Of a stretch of 64,000 nucleotides of DNA, positions 1 to 10,420 are shown piece after piece (position 1 is the stretch's first letter; each line of letters starts with the position of its first letter). The DNA comes from Beroe forskalii. Taxonomy: Eukaryota > Ctenophora > Nuda > Beroida > Beroidae. A program made the position numbers and the translations under genes. The stretch is from NCBI GenBank assembly GCA_011033025.1, contig WFMF01000658.1, forward strand, positions 9,011 through 73,010. The letters are read 5' to 3'. The notes under the pieces were generated by a model that did no database searches, had not been told where the DNA came from, and saw only the letters and a list, made by a program, of their open reading frames with translations.

Positions 1-1732
1 TTTTTCCCTTTTTTTTAAAAAAAAAAAAACCCTTTTTCTAAAAATAACATTCTTTACGGACCCCGGTCAAATTGAAAACTTCCGATTAAGAAAATTTGCA
101 GCCCATCCATGGACGACCTGAAAGACATACCATACTAGAATCTCAACAGCCTTTTGTCTGTTATTGGGGTTAAAAATCGTTTTGGCCCAAAACTGCCTTT
201 TCGCCCCTTATTGGGCGTAGATGTCTCATGGGTGGTCAAATAGAAGTGTATCTTGTCATAAATTATGCGCCTGGAACCACTGAACCAATGATATTCGCCA
301 GTTTTCCTTTGTTTTCCTGAAAAATCAAAAAACCTATTTTACCTCTCAAAACAGTGATCCAGGCAGGTCTTCATTTCTGAAACTTAAGAACCGAAATTGA
401 AAAGCTTTGGCCGATTGAGCTGAAAATTTGCACGCGCCATCCATGGACGACCTAAGAAAGACATACCATACTTAGAATCCCGAAATCAGCCATTTTCTGT
501 CTGTTATGGGGGATTTAAATCGCGTTTTCGGCTAAAAACTGCCTTTTCGCCCTTATTGGGCGTAGATGTCATGGGTGGTCAAATAGAGTGTATCTGGTCA
601 TAAATTATGCCTGAAACCACTGAACCAATGATATTCGCCAGGTTTCCTTTGTTTTCCTGAAAAATCCAAAAAACCCTATTTTACCTCTCAAAACAGTGAT
701 CTAGGCAGGTCTTCATTTCTAGGCACCCAAAGATCCGAAATTGAAAAACTTTGGCCGATTGAGCTGAAAATTGCACGCCATCCATGGACGACCTAAGAAA
801 GACATATTATACTTCATAATCCCGAAATCAGCCATTTTCTGTCTGTTATGGGGGGTTAAAATCGCGTTTTTCGGCCTAAAAACTGCCTTTTTGGGCGTAG
901 ATGTCTCTTGGGTGGTCAAATAGAAGTGAATCTGGTCATAAATTATGCACCTGAAACCACTGAACCAATGATATTCGCCAGTTTTCCTTTGTTTTCCTGA
1001 AAAATCCAAAAAACCCTATTTTTACCTCTCAAAACAGTGATCCAGGCAGGTCTTCATTTCTGAGGCACCCAAGATCCGAATTTGAAAAGCTTTGGCTGGT
1101 TGAGCTGAAAATTTGCACGCCATCCATGGACGACCTAAGAAAGACATACCATACTTCAGAATCCCGAAATCAGCCATTTTCTGTCTGTTATGGGGGTTAA
1201 AATCGCGTTTTTCGGCCTAAAAACTCCCTTTTTTCGCCCCTTATTGGGCGTAGATGTCTCATGGGTGGTCAAACAGAAGTGTATCTGGTCATAAATTATG
1301 CGCCTGAAACCACTGAACCAATGATTTTCGCCAGTTCTCCTTTGTTTTCCTGAAAAATCCAAAAAACCCTATTTTTACCTCTCAAAACAGTGATCCAGGC
1401 AGGTCTTCATTTCTGAGGCACCCAAGATCCGAAATTGAAAAGCTTTGGCCGATTGAGCTGAAAATTTGCACGCCATCCATGGACGACCTAAGAAAGACAT
1501 ACCATACTTCAGAATCCCGAAATCAGCCATTTTCTGTCTGTTATGGGGGGGTTAAAATCGCGTTTTTCGGCCTAAAAACTGCCTTTTTCGCCCCTTATTG
1601 GGCGTAGATGTCTCATGGGTGGTCAAATAGAAGTGTATCTTGTCATAAATTATGCGCCTGGAACCACTGAACCAATGATATTCGCCAGTTTTCCTTTTTT
1701 TTGAAAAATCCAAAAAACCCTATTTTTACCTC
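1..1732 (-). repeat. ~352-bp satellite array, reverse orientation (subfamily A)
   Basis: About five tandem copies of the monomer that fills half of this window, read on the minus strand. Landmarks that recur each ~352 bp are the complements of GGATCACTGTTTTGAGAGG, CCCATAACAGACAG and GTCGTCCATGGATGG. It carries the subfamily A markers (GAAGACCTGCCTGG, TTTTTCAGG, TAGGCCGAAA). The first ~110 bases are homopolymer-rich and only loosely satellite-like, as at the contig edges elsewhere. The array is cut at 1732 by an inserted element and resumes in phase at 5788. Open frames here (719-1009, 1156-1362) are satellite frames with no sign of being genes. Confidence 0.95.
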
Positions 1733-2004
1733 TAGTCAGGGACGAAATGGTCAATATATGAATCCCGTGCATATGGAATGTTAATAAGGAGTTAGGGACG
1801 GATTCTGGTACTTTAGACTATGCTGAATCGATCTAGACCTGCCGCCAATTTTTATTTCGATGGCGGCACCCATTTTGGGCCACGCCCATTTTTGGCCTGT
1901 AGGTGACGAAAATAAAGCAACTAAAAAACTATTTTTGACATCACATGGCATGTAGGGTATCAAAATAGGGGTTTTTAGGGACGAGAAACAAGTTGCAATA
2001 GTTG

Positions 2005-2680
2005 GTTTCACTCAAAAATGTTCCTGGGATGAGATATGGTGACAACGCCCGCTTTTGGCCATGTGCAATTACCCAAAATGTGGAAATTTTATTGTCATAC
2101 TTTTAGTGGCATGATGGGTATCAAAATAGGGGTTTTCAGGGACGAGAAACACGATGCAATAGTTGGTTTCGCTCAAAAATGTTCCTGGGATGAGATATTG
2201 TGACCACGCCCACTTTTGGCCTTGCGCGATTGCCCAAAATGTGGAAATCTTATCTTCATACTTTTGGTGGCATGGTGGTTATCAAAATAGTGGTTTTCAG
2301 GGACGAGAAACACGATGCAATAGTTGGTTTCGCTCAAAAATGTTCCTGGGATGAGATATGGTGACCACGCCCACTTTTGGCCTTGCGCGATTACCCAAAA
2401 TATGGAAATCTTATCGTCATACTTTTGGTGGCATGGTAGTTATCAAAATAGTGGTTTTCAGGGACGAGAAACACGATGCAATAGTTGGTTTCACTCAAAA
2501 ATGTTCCTGGGATGAGATATGGTGACCACGCCCACTTTTGGCTTTGCGCGATTACCCAAAATGTGGAAATCTTATTGCCATACTTTTGGTGGCATGATGG
2601 GTGTCAAAATAAGGTTTTTGGGACGAGGAACACGATGCAATAGTTGCTTTCACTTCATAACGTTCCTGGTTTGAGATAGG
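2005..2680 (+). repeat. 161-bp tandem repeats in left arm of the long-TIR element
   Basis: The landmark TTCCTGGGATGAGATAT recurs at about 2021, 2182, 2343, 2504 and 2663 (spacing 161, 161, 161, 159). Each unit contains GGGACGAGAAACACGATGC and ACCACGCCCACTTTTGGCC. The two 63-codon frames here (2163-2354, 2324-2515) are the same repeat read twice and are not genes. Confidence 0.92.
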
Positions 2681-3705
2681 TTGAATAAGGATGAATCTGG
2701 TTCCGAGTAGCCCTAGGTAACCTGGTAAGGGTTACCTGGTATGAGCAATCCTGTGTATAGATAAGTGAGATCAGCCTGTGACGTTGGAGAAGCCGTCATT
2801 GGGTGAGTCTGGTACATAGTAGATCCCGTGTATAGAGATGAGCCCCAACCAGATTGTGAAAACCAGATTGAAGGGAGCAGAGATTATGGTAGCCGGTGAT
2901 TGGAGGTTATTCTTAGTGTAAGGGAAGCCTGGGTATGATGAACTCTGGAATATGTGATACCTGTTATCAGGAATGTTCCCTGACAGACCTAGGTGGTGTA
3001 GGTGTGAAGGTCTGTCTGATGTTATCCCAGTTTATCTCTGGCAGTTGAGTGGAATCTGCCACTCAGACACTCACGAGAGCATAACCATCGCCATAGATTA
3101 ACGGCAAGTATCCATGGGCCCATGGCTGCAGGCTCTCAGCTCTGAGTCTGCATGGCTGTGATTAAAGCGAATTTAGCCTTCCTACATAAGGACTGCCACT
3201 TGGTTGAGTGGTATCAGCTGCCAACATGATCTAGCACTCAGGCGAGAGATCGGCTGTTCGATGCTCGGGGAAATCCTCACTCATAAAAGGGATAAACGTG
3301 CCAACCTAACCTTGGGTAGTCTACTTTTCCGAGTTTCAAGGCTGCGTATATCTGTCGATAGTGTGTATCTGAGTGCACTGCATGTATTCTACCGTACACC
3401 CCCACAGAACCTATACATAAGAACTAATCAGACAGCTGACTCAAAAACCGAGCTGCTTTTTAACATAATAAATTCATAGAATTATTCCTGCTTTGATACC
3501 TTGATGTTCATTTGTCTATTACGCTGGTTCCTCAATTCCCAAAATATGGGTTTTCACATGATGCCCATTGTCCATTTATGTGATGGATGGCCAACAATAG
3601 CTACATGGACATGTCACTATATCGCATCCCTGAAACATCTTTGAGCTGAACTGGTGGTTCATCTTGTTTTAACCCCAAAAACCAATCATGATCATAATAT
3701 CATAC
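2681..3705. other. Unique centre of the long-TIR element, no recognised gene
   Basis: About 1 kb of single-copy sequence between the repeat arms. Short purine-rich direct repeats occur at 2700-2900 (GGTAACCTGGTAAGGGTTACC is palindromic). A 91-codon open frame at 3204-3479 has no recognisable domain and overlaps the tRNA-like stretch. I see no transposase signature. Confidence 0.5.
3190..3296 (+). other. Possible tRNA-derived (SINE-like) segment
   Basis: TTGGTTGAGTGGTATCAGC resembles an RNA polymerase III A box of the Leu/Ser tRNA type (compare TGGCCGAGTGG). About 55 bp on, GCTGTTCGATGCTC resembles a B box (GGTTCGANNCC). A cloverleaf cannot be folded confidently and no poly(A) or tandem tail is obvious, so this is a weak call for a decayed tRNA-derived SINE or tRNA pseudogene. 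Confidence 0.3.
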
Positions 3706-3975
3706 CTGATATGTGTGCTCATAGGTTAAAATCAACAGGTCGAAAAGTAGGTTGAAAAGGTAGGCAGAAAGGTCTCAATAAATACCCTTCTTGGCTTGGA
3801 AATTGCAGATCATGCTTTCAATCTTCAAGAGGAAAAGATAGTTCCTGTTTTGAAAACCATCCAGACTGGGGCACAGTTAATTTCTACATGCCCTTTCGAC
3901 CTTCTTTTCGACCTACTTTTCAACCTGTTGTTTTCGACCTATGAAGACACATATGCGTACCTAGTATACCATATT
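3706..3975. repeat. Imperfect inverted repeat (hairpin) inside the long-TIR element
   Basis: ATATGTGTGCTCATAGG ... CAACAGGTCGAAAAGTAGG on the left is mirrored by CCTACTTTTCAACCTGTTG ... CCTATGAAGACACATATG on the right, with roughly 100 bp between the arms. It may be another miniature element or part of the host element's core. An 80-codon frame at 3796-4038 lies across it and is not credible as a gene. Confidence 0.6.
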
Positions 3976-3984
3976 TTTTTGAAA

Positions 3985-5787
3985 ATTTGGGTTAAATGGG
4001 TTATCACACAAAGCTCCATATCTCATCACAAAAATTGATCAAAACCGGCATTTGCATCGTGTTTCTAGTCTCAAAAACTATATTTTGACACCCATCATGC
4101 CACAAATTAAAAAAAAGTATGACAATAAAATGTTCAAAATTTGTGTAATTGCATGATGCCAAAAATGGGCACGGCCAGCATATCTCATCCCAGGAAGATT
4201 TTTGAATGAAACCAACTATTGCATCGTGTTTTTCGTCCCTGAAACCCCCTATTTCGACACCCATCATGCCACCAAAAGTATGCAATAAAATTTCCACAAT
4301 TTGGGTAATCGCGCAAGGCCAAAAGTGGGCGTGGTCACCATATCTCATCCCAGGAACATTTTTGAGCGAAACCAACTATTGCATCGTGTTTCTCGTCCCT
4401 GAAAAGCCCTATTTAGATAACCATCATGCCACCAAAAGTATGACGATAAAATTTCCACATTTTGGGTAATCACGCAAGGCCAAAAGTGGGCGTGGTCACC
4501 ATATCTCATCCCAGGAACATTTTTTAGCGAAACCAACTATTGCATTGTGTTTCTCGTCCCTGAAAACCCCTATTTTGATACCCATCATGCCACTAAAAGT
4601 ATGACAATAAAATTTCCACATTTTGGGTAATTGAACATGGCCAAAAGTGGGCGTGGTCACCATACACTCAGTTTTTTTTATAAGAAACTGTCTATAAGAA
4701 ACTTAGCCTAGGATTTCCGAAAATTTAAGAAACTCAGCCTAGAATTTCGGAAAAATTAAGAAACTTCACTGATTTACGATTAAGAAATTAAGAAACTTCT
4801 AGCCTAGAATTTTGAAATTTTTGTATAAAATCCTATTGCAACTGAAATTCTTTTAACATGATACGTCTGGCTTCTGGGGGCTGCGCCCCCAGACCCCCAT
4901 TTTTTGATTGTGAACATTCCGAAACTAATCTAGTATGTACTTCTATTGAACTTCTATTACAGTATTACACTGGATATGTGATAATTGATCATAATATAGA
5001 ATAGAAATTTAGAAAATGAATCTTTCATGATTTTTCGGTTTAAAGTAACATGCCAGATACTAAAGCACAAAACATAAATTTAGAAATTGTTGTTGCGACA
5101 GGACACTATCACAGTTCCATATCTATTTCCAAAAGTTCCAAGCATTATAGGATTTAGATATTATCTAAATTTCAAAATTTCAAACTTTTTTGGAAGAACA
5201 TTTGATGAAGATCCCTGAACATTATTGTATACAGCTGCACAAATCTTTTTAAGATAGGTACATGCTTAAAAGTGTATAATTTAACTGAAAATATCAGAAG
5301 GTTCGATTCTAATCCTCAACTACAGTCTACACAGTAGGTTCCTATGTTGGAAATTTCGTAGACATTTTTCGTACGGTATGTCGGTATGTAGAATTAAGAA
5401 ACCGATTAAGAAACTTTTAGGCTCAAAATCGTGAAAAAATAAGAAACTTGTAGCCTAGGATTTCAATAAGTTTCTTATAAAAAAAACTGAGTGTATCTCA
5501 TCCCAGGAACATTTTTGAGTGAAACCAACTATTGCAACTTGTTTCTCGTCCCTAAAAACCCCTATTTTGATACCCTACATGCCATGTGATGTCAAAAATA
5601 GTATTTTAGTTGCTTCATTTTCGTCATCTACAGGCCAAAAATGGGCGTGGCCCAAAATGGGTGCCGCCATCGAAATAAAAATTGGCGGCAGGTCTAGATC
5701 GATTCAGCATAGTCTAAAGTACCAGAATCCGTCCCTAACTCCTTATTAACATTCCATATGCACGGGATTCCATTTCGTCCCTGACTA
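3985..5787 (-). repeat. 161-bp tandem repeats, right (inverted) arm
   Basis: These are the same 161-bp units as in the left arm but reversed: ATCTCATCCCAGGAA recurs near 4180, 4340, 4500 and, after the nested element, at 5496. The outer ~290 bp (5496-5787) mirrors 1733-2030 almost base for base. The innermost unit near 4016 is the most diverged. Confidence 0.9.
4665..5493. mobile_element. 829-bp TA-flanked miniature element (Tc1/mariner-like)
   Basis: The termini are a perfect 25-bp inverted repeat: CACTCAG, eight T, then ATAAGAAACT. A TA dinucleotide flanks both ends (4663-4664 and 5494-5495). The unoccupied site is directly visible in sister 161-bp units as CACCATATCTCATCC, so insertion duplicated TA, as Tc1/mariner-type transposases do. 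AAGAAACT-type subrepeats recur inside both ends (4690-4800, 5395-5475). The interior is AT-rich with no ORF of note. A GC-rich palindrome GGGGGCTGCGCCCCC lies near 4877. Confidence 0.85.
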
Positions 5788-6997
5788 CTCTCAAAACAGT
5801 GATCCAGGCAGGTCTTCATTTCTGAGGCACCCAAGATCCAAAATTGAAAAGCTTTGGCTGATTGAGCTGAAAATTTGCACGCCATCCATGGACGACCTAA
5901 GAAAGACATACCATACTTCAGAATCCCGAAATCAGCCATTTTCTGTCTGTTATGGGGGGTTAAAATCGCGTTTTTCGGCCTAAAAACTGCCTTTTTTCGC
6001 CCCTTATTGGGCGTAGATGTCTCATGGGTGGTCAAATAGAGGTGTATCTGGTCATAAATTATGCGCCTGAAACCACTGAACCAATGATATTCGCCAGGTT
6101 TCCTTTGTTTTCCTGAAAAATCCAAAAAACCCTATTTTTACCTCTCAAAACAGTGATCTAGGCAGGTCTTCATTTCTGAGGCACCCAAGATCCGAAATTG
6201 AAAAGCTTTGGCCGATTGAGCTGAAAATTTGCACGCCATCCATGGACGACCTAAGAAAGACATATTATACTTCATAATCCCGAAATCAGCCATTTTCTGT
6301 CTGTTATGGGGGGTTAAAATCGCGTTTTCGGCCTAAAACTGCCTTTTTCGCCCCTTATTGGGCGTAGATGTCTCATGGTGGTCAAATAGAAGTGTATCTG
6401 GTCATAAATTATGCGCCTGAAACCACTGAACCAATGATATTCGCCAGTTTTCCTTTGTTTCCTGAAAAATCAAAAAACCTATTTTTACCTCTCAAAACAG
6501 TGATCCAGGAGGTCTTCATTTCTGAGGCACCCAAGATCCGAAATCGAAAAGCTTTGGCCGATTGAGCTGAAAATTTGCACGCCATCCATGGACGACCTAA
6601 GAAAGACATACCATACTTCAGAATCGAAATCAGCCATTTTCTGTCTGTTATGGGGGGTTAAAATCGCGTTTTCGGCCTAAAACTGCCTTTTTTCGCCCTT
6701 ATTGGGCGTAGATGTCTCATGGGTGGTCAAATAGAAGTGTATCTGGTCATAAATTATGCGCCTGAAACCACTGAACCAATGATATTCGCCAGTTTTCCTT
6801 TGTTTTCCTGAAAATCCAAAAAACCTATTTTTACCTCTCAAAACAGTGATCCAGGCAGGTCTTCATTTCTGAGGCACCCAAGATCCGAAATTGAAAAGCT
6901 TTGGCCGATTGAGCTGAAAATTTGCACGCCATCCATGGACGACCTAAGAAAGACATACCATACTTCAGAATCCCGAAATCAGCCATTTCTGTCTGTT
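5788..6997 (-). repeat. Satellite array continuation, reverse orientation
   Basis: About three and a half subfamily A monomers continue the phase interrupted at 1732. The block ends abruptly at 6996-6998, within the CCCATAACAGACAG segment of the monomer, where it meets the fourth coding exon of the G-beta gene. There is no N run at the junction. Confidence 0.95.
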
Positions 6998-6998
6998 T

Positions 6999-7043
6999 GC
7001 AGCAGGACAGGTACCCATTGTGTCCAGCTAGCTCTCTCGTAAC
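6999..7043 (-). CDS. G-beta exon 4, truncated by satellite
   Basis: The acceptor CTGCCAG precedes 15 codons, VTRELAGHNGYLSCC, the opening of blade 3. Homologues continue with about 190 more residues. Here the next bases are AAACAGACAGAAATGG, the satellite's AACAGACAGAAAATGG with one A fewer. That single missing base keeps the satellite's long frame open. Confidence 0.9.
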
Positions 7044-7990
7044 CTGGCAGGTAACCAAGTATAGTGTATACTGCTTATAAAACCCATTATATTAGGGGCA
7101 CCAGGGGCAAGGTGGTGATTCAATGAACAGCGTCACATTGTCTTGTACTATCAGTGGTGCGAAGTGAAAAGGCTCGAAAGTCTGAAACGTCAATGCAGCA
7201 TGTCATTCAGATTCAGAAAAACCAATATAAATTCACTTCGATGATTGCTATATGGGCTAATCAGATAGTCTTTTTGTGACGTTTTGGTTATTCAAAGTAG
7301 CAAAGGTTATTCAAAGTGAGACATGGGATAATGGATTTTGGGTCATAAGATGTACCCCCACGGCATCATCTTATTAAGGGAGGGAAGTTAAGGCCTGTTA
7401 ATATTGAAAAGAAAATTTTGAAAAGGAGATTTTGGAAAGGAGTCAGCCAGCATGACCGGGACATGTACCAACATTTTGACGGTGGTTTTGGGTCAGAAAT
7501 GAGGCCCGAAAACAAACTTTTTACTGGAAGAAGTTCTCTTTTGATCCAGTTCGATTCGCCTCGACGAGCTGATCATTAAGTTGTTATGTCAAAAGCAAAA
7601 TTGAAGGACAACTTAATTTTGTAGTGAATTTTATCGTATTTAGTAATTTGGCAATTTCAGCCATAAACCCTCTAAAACCCATGAAATGGCCATATCTCAT
7701 GACGCTATTTTCAAAGTGACCTCCATGCTTGGTCTAGATATAACCTGAAACCTCGTCTACGACTAATATTTTTGCACAATTCTTTTTTTCAAAGGATACT
7801 ACAATTACTTTCCAGAAATTAAAAGAGCCGGATTATTGATTCAGGCCTCCAAAAAATGTGCCTTTTTTAGTTTTCTAAAATGATCAGCTCAGATCAAGAA
7901 TCAAATGGGATTTTGAAATCTTAAATGGCGACACATAATAACATAATTCAACATAAATGAAATTAAAAGAAGGTTGAGTCATATAATTAC
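7044..7990. other. G-beta intron 3, no other feature seen
   Basis: A 947-bp intron between exons 3 and 4, AT-rich. It contains a short direct repeat (GGTTATTCAAAGT twice near 7285-7320). I see no coding or mobile sequence in it. Confidence 0.7.
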
Positions 7991-8067
7991 CTTCACGTTT
8001 CCCTCTTTCGTCTTGAGGTTGTATATGGAACAAAGGTTATCTAAACCTCCGCACGCCACAAAATTAC
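7991..8067 (-). CDS. G-beta exon 3 (end of blade 2)
   Basis: Exon of 77 nt, acceptor ATTTCAG, donor GTAATT. It completes the split Gly and encodes [20 protein letters not shown] then EGNVK, ending in phase 0. Intron 2 (8068-9304) holds a 26-bp tandem repeat and a 245-bp palindrome. Confidence 0.95.
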
Positions 8068-8093
8068 CTGAAATTGGTAAGAAGTTAAATCTC

Positions 8094-8190
8094 ATGGACA
8101 GGCAGTGACAACTGTTGTCATGGACAGGCAGTGACAACTGTTGTCATGGGCAGGCAGTGACAACTGTTGTCATGGACAGGCAGTGTGAGT
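8094..8190 (+). repeat. 26-bp tandem repeat in G-beta intron 2
   Basis: The unit ATGGACAGGCAGTGACAAC plus TGTTGTC is repeated three times, with a fourth partial copy. The unit is itself partly palindromic (GACAACTGTTGTC). Confidence 0.9.
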
Positions 8191-8511
8191 GACAACAGCA
8201 GCTGTTGTCACTTCTGATGGTTAGGAATGATGACTTTTATCATGTTAAAGACCTATACGGCAATGGTTACACTAATTGCCATTGTTATTGCTAAATCATT
8301 AACATAATAACAATATGACCATCCATAATTGATTACAGATAATAATCAGTTATTAGTTACTACCCAATATGACAAACTGCAGCACAATAATGCCCCTGAT
8401 ACTCTGATAGTTCTATGATATTGATAATGGGACCACCACAAGACGAAAATATCAAAATTACCCCAAAATGGCTTTTTATAATTTGGGGCCATTTTGCTGG
8501 GTTTATAATAT

Positions 8512-8756
8512 AATTGTAGGGACAGTTCAGGCTTTCTTATTGGCTAAAAGTCAGAATATGGGCTCTGGCCGTGAGGAAGACCTTTTGGATGGTCAGTTTA
8601 GCCCCTCTGAATATTGGAAAAGGGAAAATATGCTAATATTATTGAAATATTCCACTTTCCCAATATTCAGAAGGCCTAAACAGGCCATCCGAAAGGTCTT
8701 TTCCGCACGGCCAGAGACTATTAGCCAATGAGAAAGCCTGAACTGTCCCTACAATT
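8512..8756. mobile_element. 245-bp full-length palindrome (foldback/MITE) in G-beta intron 2
   Basis: AATTGTAGGGACAGTTCAGG at the left is matched inverted by CCTGAACTGTCCCTACAATT at the right. The pairing continues inward through TTGGCTAA, CGG-TGxGGAA-AGACC and CTGAATATTGG, leaving only a ~25-bp AT-rich loop. No clear target duplication is visible. An 87-codon frame (8468-8731) and a 93-codon minus frame lie within it and follow from the palindrome. Confidence 0.8.
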
Positions 8757-9304
8757 TTTGCTAAGAAAGGAATTAGGAAAATGTTGCTTTTACTCTCATC
8801 ACACTCGCTCCTATTATGCTCACAACTTACCAGTTTTAACTGAAATATTGATCCTAAAGTATAAGTTATGCAGTTATATGCACCATAAGCAAAGATAATG
8901 GATAGCCCGATGTTTCGCACCTTGACAGTGAGCCCATTATACTCTTTAAGGTAAATATACGAAGGGGCGCAGCTATACTCTATAAAGGTTAACTCACTAC
9001 ATGAGCTCTATTGTTATAGTGCTGTCATAAAATCCCAGCAATGGACACTAACCCACCACTTGTTATTATAACGCCAGTCACGCGGCAGGGGCATTCATGG
9101 GATTGGGAATGTAATATGCATAATAATAATACCTTGAAAACAGCGGCATATGTTTTCAAGAACTTCCTTGAGATAGATGGAACATCTTACATCCATTTAG
9201 CTTACTATATTAACATAGCGACTTAACATCCCAATTCATCTACTCGAAAACACATGAAATTCTCGTTTCAATCCCTATTTATCCCTACCCCGTAAGTAGA
9301 ATAC

Positions 9305-9458
9305 CTGAAGGTGCGTAGGTGCAAGTCATGACCCACGAGCTCCGTAGGGGGATAGCGTGCACCTTGTTGGCTGTGTAGGCGTCCCATACGATCAGTTTGC
9401 CGTCCTGACTCGCAGATACCAGCTGTCTCGAGTCTGAGGCCCAGTCTAACGCGTACAC
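9305..9458 (-). CDS. G-beta exon 2 (blades 1-2)
   Basis: Exon of 154 nt after the acceptor CTAACAG; the donor GTATTC follows the G of a split Gly codon (phase 1). It encodes [18 protein letters not shown] and the highly conserved [13 protein letters not shown]. It was missed as an ORF because intron stops lie close by. Intron 1 is only 178 bp. Confidence 0.95.
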
Positions 9459-9636
9459 CTGTTAGGGATGGTGTGAAGCTCCCATCTGACTTATTTCTTT
9501 ATTTGACAAAGATACTTGAAAACAACACCATTGTATAAGCCATTTTAAAAAAGATTGGGAATTTCTAATCTATATGTGACGTATAATATCAGCAAACCCC
9601 AGAGACACACGTACCTAAGCTGAGCTCATAAACTAC

Positions 9637-9801
9637 CTTGGAAAGATGTCCTCTGAGGGTTTTCCGGATCCTAAGTGAGATTTTGAGGGGTTCGATGCTG
9701 CCTGTTTCGTTTATCATCTGAGTGTCACATACTTCCTTGCGAGCGTCCTTGATCTTCTGCTTCAGGGCAGCTGCCTCGGCCGCTAGTTCGTCTCCTCCCA
9801 T
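9637..9801 (-). CDS. G-beta exon 1 (coding residues 1-55)
   Basis: The start ATG at 9801-9799 opens an N-terminal helix (EAAALKQKIKDARK) matching the G-gamma-binding coiled-coil region of G-beta. It ends in TLRGHLSK exactly where animal G-beta genes have a phase-0 intron; the donor is GTAGTT at 9636. Human GNB1 has 57 residues before this point, so the length is normal. The very N-terminus (MGGDELAAEA) is diverged. Confidence 0.93.
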
Positions 9802-9804
9802 TAC

Positions 9805-9937
9805 AGGGCTATAGCCTTATTTCGCCTTATCTAAGACACAATTCAAATGAGTTAATAAGTGTAAGCCTGTAAGGGCTATAGCCTTATTTCGCCTCATCTA
9901 AGAAACATTCAAATGAGTAAATCTAAATGATTGCTTT
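9805..9937 (+). repeat. 67-bp tandem duplication just upstream of G-beta start
   Basis: AGGGCTATAGCCTTATTTCG begins at 9805 and again at 9872; each copy continues through ATTCAAATGAGT. The start codon lies 4 bp from the first copy, so the duplication sits in the G-beta 5' UTR, a UTR intron or the proximal promoter. Confidence 0.85.
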
Positions 9938-10224
9938 GGTTTTAAGTTGAACGAGATACAAGTTTATAACTATGGAATTGGAAAAGTACAGATGAGCTGT
10001 GAACCTAAATTGATCAATAAATACGATCAACTGTGTGTTTTAAGCAGGAAAAATGAAACTTTTCCGTTAATAAAAGTAAAATATTAACAGTAATGTACGG
10101 GATCACATCATAAAACTCGCTATATATAAAAGAATCTCTACGAAGTACAAGGAGCAAAGAGCCGCGTGACGCTCTCTGGGAGCAATAATAACACTGCCTA
10201 CAACAACTTGTACCCCCACCTCAT

Positions 10225-10420
10225 TTAGCTGGGTCACGTGACCACTGACAAAGAGACCCCATCAAAGGAGGGCATTGTGAGGTACAAGGGAGCTGCTCAG
10301 AGAACACTCACACTCACGTCAAACAGTGTAGTGTAGCCCCCGGCCCGGGCAACGAATTCAAATCAGTTTCAATCAGGCGCATTGTAAAAGCGTCACACTC
10401 GAGAGAGCGAGGGAGCGAAT
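10225..10420 (-). promoter_or_regulatory. Possible G-beta promoter / 5' UTR region
   Basis: GGTCACGTGACC (10232-10243) is a palindromic CACGTG E-box. On the minus strand GAC|GTGAGT (10320-10312) could be a 5' UTR splice donor after a GC-richer stretch (10318-10410). No TATA box is convincing. The location about 0.5 kb upstream of the coding start is the main support. Confidence 0.3.

Larger units (their letters stand above)
1733..5787. mobile_element. 4.06-kb DNA element with ~0.96-kb inverted termini, inserted in satellite
   Basis: The ends are inverted copies: TAGTCAGGGACGAAATGG at the left and its complement at the right. They stay near-identical for at least 200 bp (one 12-bp-scale indel) and continue through an array of 161-bp repeats in each arm. 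The satellite reads continuously across the site if the element is removed; the flanking triplet CTC is present on both sides (1730-1732 and 5788-5790), consistent with a 3-bp target duplication. No transposase-like ORF is visible in the ~1.3-kb centre, so the copy looks non-autonomous. A 3-bp duplication fits CACTA-, Harbinger- or Academ-like families, but the TIR does not let me choose. Confidence 0.8.
6831..9801 (-). pseudogene. G-protein beta subunit gene, 5' part, fused to satellite
   Basis: Heterotrimeric G-protein beta subunit, a membrane-associated WD40 propeller that pairs with G-gamma and couples receptors to effectors. Four exons are readable on the minus strand: 9801-9637, 9458-9305, 8067-7991 and 7043-6999. 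The reading phases agree at every join (0, 1, 0) and all introns are GT-AG. Seen in order: an N-terminal helix (residues 1-40), LRGHL opening blade 1, [37 protein letters not shown], then RELAGHNGYLSCC opening blade 3. Family members are ~340 residues with seven blades; here homology stops at residue 147. The frame then continues for 55 satellite-encoded codons to a stop at 6831, giving a 202-residue chimera. The missing blades 3-7 are not in this window. A true break and an assembly join are both possible. The family identity is secure; GNB1-type is the closest I recall. Confidence 0.93.

Noticed and set aside
2163..4536. Repeated 63-codon ORFs (MVSLKNVPGMRYGDH)
   Set aside because: One frame of the 161-bp tandem repeat, present in both orientations of the same element.
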